8,897 nucleotides of DNA, from NCBI GenBank assembly GCA_017471125.1, contig JAFUWR010000174.1:1-8897 (forward strand). The letters are read 5' to 3'. Below, in pieces: positions 4,448 to 8,897 of this stretch (position 1 is its first letter; each line of letters opens with the position of its first letter). This DNA is from Clostridia bacterium (GTDB taxonomy: Bacteria; Bacillota; Clostridia; Christensenellales; Aristaeellaceae). The position numbers and the translations under genes are program-made. The notes beneath the pieces are model-generated. The model was not told the origin of the DNA, ran no database searches, and saw only the letters and a program-made list of their open reading frames with translations.

Positions 4448-6346
4448 TTGAGCGAGATCACCAACACCTTCATCACTCTTGAAGAGATGGAAGCCGCGAC
4501 CAACCGGTTGCTGGAAACCGCGCAGAAGGTCGGCGCTGACACCTGGCAGCAGCGCGTCAAGAACCAGACCCCGCACTGTAAGTTCGGCGAAGAGGGCATT
4601 TGCTGCCGCATCTGCACCATGGGCCCCTGCCGCATCACCCCGAAGGCTCCCCGCGGCATCTGCGGCTGCGACCGCGACGGCATCGTCGGCCGCAACTACC
4701 TGCGCTTCACCGCCGGCGGCGCCGCCACCCACTCCGACCACGGCCGCAACATCGCCCACGTCCTGTATCTGTCCAAGGAGGGCGGCGACTACCAGGTCAA
4801 GGACCCCGAGAAGCTGATCCGCATCGCCAAGGAATGGGACATCGAGACCGAGGGCCGCGACATCTACGATCTGGCCCACGAGGTCGCCGAGACCGGCCTC
4901 ATGGAGTACGGCAAGCCCTTCGGCGTGCAGCGCTTCCTGAAGCGCGCCCCCGAGGCCCGTCAGAAGATCTGGCACGACGCCCAGATCGAGCCCCGCGCCA
5001 TCGACCGCGAGGTCTCCCAGTCCATGCACATGACCCATATGGGCTGTTCCTCCAAGCCTGAGGCCCTGGTGCGCCAGTCCCTGCGCGCCGGCATGTCTGA
5101 CGGCTGGGGCGGCTCCATGATGGGCACCGAGTTCTCCGACGTGCTGTTCGGCACCCCCAAGCCCGTGGACACCAACGCCAACCTGGGCGTCATGGAAGAG
5201 GACATGGTCAACATCATCGTCCACGGCCACGACCCGTCCCTGTCCGAGATGGTCGTGTTCTACGCGCAGGACCCCGAGATGGTCGCCCTGGCCAAGGAGA
5301 TGGGCGCGAAGGGCATCAACGTGGCGGGCGTCTGCTGTACCGCCAACGAGGTCGCCATGCGCCACGGCATCCCGATGGCCGGCAACTTCCTCCAGCAGGA
5401 GAACGTGGTCCTGACCGGCGCGTGCGAGGCCATCGTCGTGGACGTGCAGTGCATCTTCCCGGCCCTGGGCCCGCTGTCCAAGTGCTTCCACACCAAGTTC
5501 ATCACCACCTCCCCCATCGCCCAGATGCCCGATTCGGACTACATCGAGTTCAACGAGGCCACCGCGGGCGCGAACGCCAAGAAGATCGTGGAGCTGGCCG
5601 TTAGGAACTTCAAGAACCGCAACAAGGAACTGGTGCACATCCCGCAGCTCAAGACCAACGCCACCGTCGGCTACTCCGTCGAGGCGATCAAGAAGTGCCT
5701 GGACGGCGTCACCAACAGCCACGTGAACGAGGTCAACACCATGAAGCCCCTGATCGAGTGCGTGAAGTCCGGCGTGCTGCGCGGCGCTGTGGCCCTGGTC
5801 GGCTGCAACAACCCCCGCGTCCGTCCCGACTACGCCCACGTGGAGCTGATGAAGAAGCTGATCGCCAACGACATCATCGTCATCGTCTCCGGCTGCTCCG
5901 CCCAGGCCGCGGCCAAGGCGGGCCTGCTGAGCAAGGAAGCCAAGAACCTGTGCGGCGAGGGCCTGAAGCGCGTGTGCGAGCTGGTGGACATCCCCCCGAT
6001 CCTGCACATGGGCTCCTGCGTTGACATCTCCCGCATGATGATCCTGGCCTCCGACATCGCCAAGGACTGGGGCATCGACATCTCCGACGTGCCCGTGGTC
6101 GGCTGCGCGCCCGAGTACATGTCCGAGAAGGCCGTGTCCATCGGCAATTACGTCGTGGCCACCGGCATCGATACCTTCCTGGGCGTCAATCCCTACACCA
6201 AGGGCGGTCCCGCCATCGAGGGCCTGCTCCAGGGCAGCATCAAGGATTGGGTCGGCGCGAACTTCACCGTCGAGCTGGACATCGAGAAGATGGGCGACGA
6301 GATGATCGAGCGCATCGAGGAAAAGCGCGTCGCGCTGGGCATTTGA
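4448..6346 (+). CDS. cooS: Anaerobic Ni-Fe carbon monoxide dehydrogenase catalytic subunit
   Basis: The 632-residue product is a full-length CODH (family about 630-670), also called acsA when paired with acetyl-CoA synthase. It interconverts CO2 and CO in the cytoplasm using low-potential electrons. All cluster ligands are visible when aligned from memory to Carboxydothermus CODH-II: D-cluster Cys44 and Cys52; B-cluster Cys53, Cys56, Cys61 and Cys72; C-cluster His261, Cys297, Cys335, Cys453, Cys483 and Cys524. His259 and Lys561 sit at the proton-relay positions. It starts with TTG, supported by GGGAGGA 7 bases upstream. Codons are almost uniformly C- or G-ended, suggesting high expression. 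cooC follows after 39 bases and acsB after that, so this CODH most likely feeds CO to acetyl-CoA synthase rather than working alone for energy or detoxification. Confidence 0.97.
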   Translation: MSEITNTFITLEEMEAATNRLLETAQKVGADTWQQRVKNQTPHCKFGEEGICCRICTMGPCRITPKAPRGICGCDRDGIVGRNYLRFTAGGAATHSDHGRNIAHVLYLSKEGGDYQVKDPEKLIRIAKEWDIETEGRDIYDLAHEVAETGLMEYGKPFGVQRFLKRAPEARQKIWHDAQIEPRAIDREVSQSMHMTHMGCSSKPEALVRQSLRAGMSDGWGGSMMGTEFSDVLFGTPKPVDTNANLGVMEEDMVNIIVHGHDPSLSEMVVFYAQDPEMVALAKEMGAKGINVAGVCCTANEVAMRHGIPMAGNFLQQENVVLTGACEAIVVDVQCIFPALGPLSKCFHTKFITTSPIAQMPDSDYIEFNEATAGANAKKIVELAVRNFKNRNKELVHIPQLKTNATVGYSVEAIKKCLDGVTNSHVNEVNTMKPLIECVKSGVLRGAVALVGCNNPRVRPDYAHVELMKKLIANDIIVIVSGCSAQAAAKAGLLSKEAKNLCGEGLKRVCELVDIPPILHMGSCVDISRMMILASDIAKDWGIDISDVPVVGCAPEYMSEKAVSIGNYVVATGIDTFLGVNPYTKGGPAIEGLLQGSIKDWVGANFTVELDIEKMGDEMIERIEEKRVALGI

Positions 6347-6385
6347 TAGATAATGACTGATCTGACCGAAAGGACTTTTTGAAGC

Positions 6386-7156
6386 ATGAAAGTAGCCATC
6401 ACCGGAAAGGGCGGCGTCGGCAAGACCACCCTCTCCTCCGTACTCGCAAGGCTTTACGCCGATGAAGGGCGCACCGTGCTGGCCGCGGATGTGGACCCGG
6501 ACGCGAACCTGGGCCTGGCCCTGGGCTTTACCGAGGAGGAAGTCAACTCCATCACCCCCATTTCCAAGATGCAGAAGCTGATCCAGGAGCGCACCGGCGC
6601 GAACAACCTGAACAAGTTCTTCAAGCTCAATCCCCAGGTCAGCGACATCCCCGACGCCTACGCCCGTGAGATCAACGGCGTGAAGCTGCTGGTCATGGGC
6701 ACCGTGGAGACCGGCGGCTCCGGCTGCGTCTGCCCCGAGCACGTGATGCTCAAATCCATACTGTCCGCCCTCGTTTTCCGCAAGGACGACGTGGTCATCA
6801 TGGACATGGAGGCGGGGCTTGAGCACCTGGGCCGCGGCACGGCCAGCATGATGGACCAGTTCATCGTGGTGATCGAGCCCGGCGCGCGCAGCATCCAGAC
6901 CTACGAAAAGGTCAAGAAGCTGGCCGCCGACCTGGGCATCACGCAGGTGCGCGTGGTGGCGAACAAGGTGCGCGACCAACAGGACGAGGACTTTTTGAGA
7001 AGCCGCATCCCCGAGGCCGACCTTTTGGGGTTCATCCACTATTCCGGCGACGTGATCGACGCCGACCGGCGCGGCATGTCCCCCTACGACACCAGCGCGC
7101 AGACCGTCGAGGAGATCCGAAGGATCAAAGACAAGATAGACAGTGAGAAAAACTGA
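6386..7156 (+). CDS. cooC: CODH nickel-insertion ATPase CooC
   Basis: The 256-residue product is a MinD/ParA-like P-loop ATPase of the CooC type, which binds nickel and uses ATP to mature the C-cluster of CODH. The deviant Walker A motif G-K-G-G-V-G-K-T-T occupies residues 7-15 with signature Lys8. D-V-D-P-D-A-N-L follows at 35-42, and a Walker B-like V-I-M-D-M-E-A-G runs through 137-144. The CooC-specific C-V-C motif (Cys114 and Cys116), which binds metal at the dimer interface, separates it from plain MinD or NifH relatives. The later H-L-G-R-G (147-151) also fits. The start ATG has AAAGGA at 6369-6374, a rather long 11 bases upstream. Its place between cooS and acsB supports maturation of this CODH, and possibly a role with the nickel of acetyl-CoA synthase, which is not certain. 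Confidence 0.95.
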   Translation: MKVAITGKGGVGKTTLSSVLARLYADEGRTVLAADVDPDANLGLALGFTEEEVNSITPISKMQKLIQERTGANNLNKFFKLNPQVSDIPDAYAREINGVKLLVMGTVETGGSGCVCPEHVMLKSILSALVFRKDDVVIMDMEAGLEHLGRGTASMMDQFIVVIEPGARSIQTYEKVKKLAADLGITQVRVVANKVRDQQDEDFLRSRIPEADLLGFIHYSGDVIDADRRGMSPYDTSAQTVEEIRRIKDKIDSEKN

Positions 7157-7191
7157 CAGACGAATCTATCATGAAAGGAATGTATTGATAC

Positions 7192-8897
7192 ATGGGACTG
7201 TTTCAAACCGTATTCCGTGGCTCTGATGAGATGTACTTCAAGGCCGAAGAAGAGCTGAACGCCGTCATCGCCGAGCTGGGCGAGGACGCCCCCATGACGA
7301 TGCCCGACACCGCCTACTTCCTGGCGTGTATCTATGCGTACCTGGGCCAGAAGGTCACCACCCTGGGCGAGCTGAAGGCCGCGCTGGCGGACATCCGCGC
7401 GATGATGACCCGCGAGAACCGCACCAAGTCCATCTTTGACTCCGGCGTCGCCACCGCCATGGCCGCCGAGGTCATCGAGGCCTGCAAGTACGCCCGCACC
7501 CCCACCCCCTACGAGAACACCCAGTACCACGGCCACTTCTCCGACGCCGAGGTGCGCGAGCTGGGCGTCCCGCTGGTCACCCGCGACATCCCCGGCTTCG
7601 TGGTCATGATCGGGCCCGCCCCCTCCGTGGAGGAGGCCGTGGCGACCGTGAAGGGCTACCAGTCCCGCGGTATCTTCGTGTTCATGATCGGCGGCATCAT
7701 CGACCAGGTGCACTCCGCCGGCATGACCACCGGCTTCAACGTCCGCGCCGTCGCGGTCGGCCCCGAGATCTGGTCCGTGGGCCACGTCATCTCCCTGGTC
7801 ACCCGCGCCACCATGATCTTCGGCGCGACCGAGCCCGGCGACGCCCAGGCGTTCCACGATTACACCATGCAGCGCATCTTCGCGTTCGTCAACGCCTACG
7901 CGCCGGTCGCTGACATCGTCGTGGCCTGCGGCGCCGGCGCCATCAAGATGGGCTTCCCGGTCATCACCAACGACGACCACGATCCCACCTGGCCCGTGCC
8001 GAAGTCCCTGATCGTCTACAAGAACACCAAGGACTGGATCGAGACCTCCCTGGAGGCCCGCGACATCAAGATCAAGGTCACCAACCTCGACATCCCCGTG
8101 GCCTTCTCCTCCGCGTTCGAGGGCGAGATCATCCGCAAGAAGGACATGCGCATCGAGATGGACGGCTCCCGCGTGGACTGCGTCGAGCTGGTCCGCACCC
8201 GCGAGGCCCACGAGATCGAGGACCATTCCATCACCGTCGAGGGCCCGGATTTCGACGCCTTCGAGGTGGGCGCGAAGATCCCGATCGCCTATATCGTCGA
8301 GGTCGCCGGCAAGACCATGCAGACCGACTTCGAGGGCGTGTTCGAGCGCAAGTTCCACTCCTTCCTCAACTGCATCGAGGGCGTCATGCACACCGGCCAG
8401 CGCGACATGATCCGCATCCGTGTGTCCAACGCCTCCTTTGACGCCGGCTTCCGCGCCAGGCACATCGGCGAGGTGCTGTACGCCAAGATCAAGAGCGAGT
8501 ACGACACCGTCGTGGACAAGTGCCAGGTGAAGATCTACACCGATCCCGAGAAGGTCAAGGAGCTGCGCGCCGAGGCGAACCACACCTTCGACGTGCGCGA
8601 CGAGCGCCTGAAGAGCATGACCGACGAGAGCGTGGACGTGTTCTACACCTGCATCCTGTGCCAGGCCTTCTCCCCGTCCCACGTCTGCATCGTCACCCCG
8701 GAGCGCCTGGGCCTGTGCGGCGCCGTGTCCTGGCTGGACGCCAAGGCGACCAACGAGCTGGACCCCAACGGCCCCTGCCAGATCGTGCCCAAGACCCGCT
8801 TGATCGACGAGCGCGTCGGCCGCTATGAGGACGTCAACGAGGCCGTCAACAAGTACTCCCATGGCGCGCTGGAGCAGGTCACCCTGTACTCCATCAT
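7192..8897 (+). CDS. acsB: Acetyl-CoA synthase catalytic subunit (CODH/ACS), 3' end outside window
   Basis: The frame runs from ATG 7192 to the window edge, giving 568 codons of an expected ~710-730. The protein joins CO from CODH, a methyl group from the corrinoid protein and CoA to form acetyl-CoA. It follows bacterial AcsB throughout: the CODH-binding N-terminal domain with P-D-T-A-Y-F-L (about residue 38 on), the middle region with F-E-G-E-I-I-R-K, M-Q-T-D-F-E-G-V and H-T-G-Q-R-D, and the A-cluster segment. Four A-cluster cysteines fall at Cys487, Cys490, Cys499 and Cys509, with spacing 2-8-9 as in Moorella Cys506-Cys528. The conserved Phe of Q-A-F is present. The last two (C-G-C motif) should lie just beyond the edge. 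The N-terminus is about 19 residues shorter than in Moorella. GAAAGGAA at 7173-7180 is the ribosome binding site. Confidence 0.96.
   Translation, partial: MGLFQTVFRGSDEMYFKAEEELNAVIAELGEDAPMTMPDTAYFLACIYAYLGQKVTTLGELKAALADIRAMMTRENRTKSIFDSGVATAMAAEVIEACKYARTPTPYENTQYHGHFSDAEVRELGVPLVTRDIPGFVVMIGPAPSVEEAVATVKGYQSRGIFVFMIGGIIDQVHSAGMTTGFNVRAVAVGPEIWSVGHVISLVTRATMIFGATEPGDAQAFHDYTMQRIFAFVNAYAPVADIVVACGAGAIKMGFPVITNDDHDPTWPVPKSLIVYKNTKDWIETSLEARDIKIKVTNLDIPVAFSSAFEGEIIRKKDMRIEMDGSRVDCVELVRTREAHEIEDHSITVEGPDFDAFEVGAKIPIAYIVEVAGKTMQTDFEGVFERKFHSFLNCIEGVMHTGQRDMIRIRVSNASFDAGFRARHIGEVLYAKIKSEYDTVVDKCQVKIYTDPEKVKELRAEANHTFDVRDERLKSMTDESVDVFYTCILCQAFSPSHVCIVTPERLGLCGAVSWLDAKATNELDPNGPCQIVPKTRLIDERVGRYEDVNEAVNKYSHGALEQVTLYSI

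Noticed and set aside
4184..7039. 951-codon open frame on the minus strand across the leader, cooS and cooC
   Set aside because: It is antisense to two clearly identified genes, its translation is His/Gly/Asp/Val-rich as expected from the complement of C-ended codons, and it shows no domain.
7084..8862. 592-codon open frame on the minus strand opposite acsB
   Set aside because: Same composition artefact. The plus strand encodes acetyl-CoA synthase with all expected motifs.

Overview
The window looks like a chromosomal piece of a GC-rich anaerobic member of the Clostridia (Bacillota), plausibly a gut-type acetogen. The reasons are strong GGAGG-type ribosome binding sites, a comEC-holA junction, a barnase/barstar pair, palindromic spacer repeats of a kind I associate from memory with gut Clostridia, and an acetogen-style CO dehydrogenase/acetyl-CoA synthase locus. 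No species can be assigned from the sequence alone.

Left part, 1-2231 (+ strand): the 3' end of a ComEC-type competence gene overlaps holA (DNA polymerase III delta). A gene-free spacer of about 245 bases follows, packed with five perfect hairpins and a 7-bp tandem repeat. Then comes a small secreted protein of unknown function, which ends at a strong hairpin shared with the convergent gene on the other strand.

Middle part, 2232-4022 (- strand): one compact operon read right to left. A good sigma-A promoter is followed by a 52-residue small protein, a secreted barnase-type ribonuclease, its barstar-type inhibitor, and the purine nucleoside phosphorylase DeoD. Gaps are 34, 3 and 18 bases, and the barstar ribosome binding site overlaps the barnase stop codon. 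The layout suggests RNA degradation outside the cell, self-protection inside it, and recovery of purine nucleosides. The 52-residue protein was recovered by reading the minus strand directly.

Right part, 4061-8897 (+ strand): a divergent control region holds a perfect AT-rich inverted repeat and a second good sigma-A promoter. A structured, apparently non-coding leader of about 310 bases follows, and then cooS/acsA (Ni-Fe CO dehydrogenase, TTG start), cooC (nickel-insertion ATPase) and acsB (acetyl-CoA synthase, cut by the window end). CooS reduces CO2 to CO, CooC loads nickel into CooS, and AcsB joins CO, a methyl group and CoA into acetyl-CoA: the carbonyl branch of the Wood-Ljungdahl pathway. 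The other subunits (corrinoid protein, methyltransferase) would be expected beyond the right edge.

The best candidates for something undescribed are the cooS leader RNA with its AT-rich operator-like repeat, and the small protein at the head of the RNase/inhibitor/phosphorylase operon.
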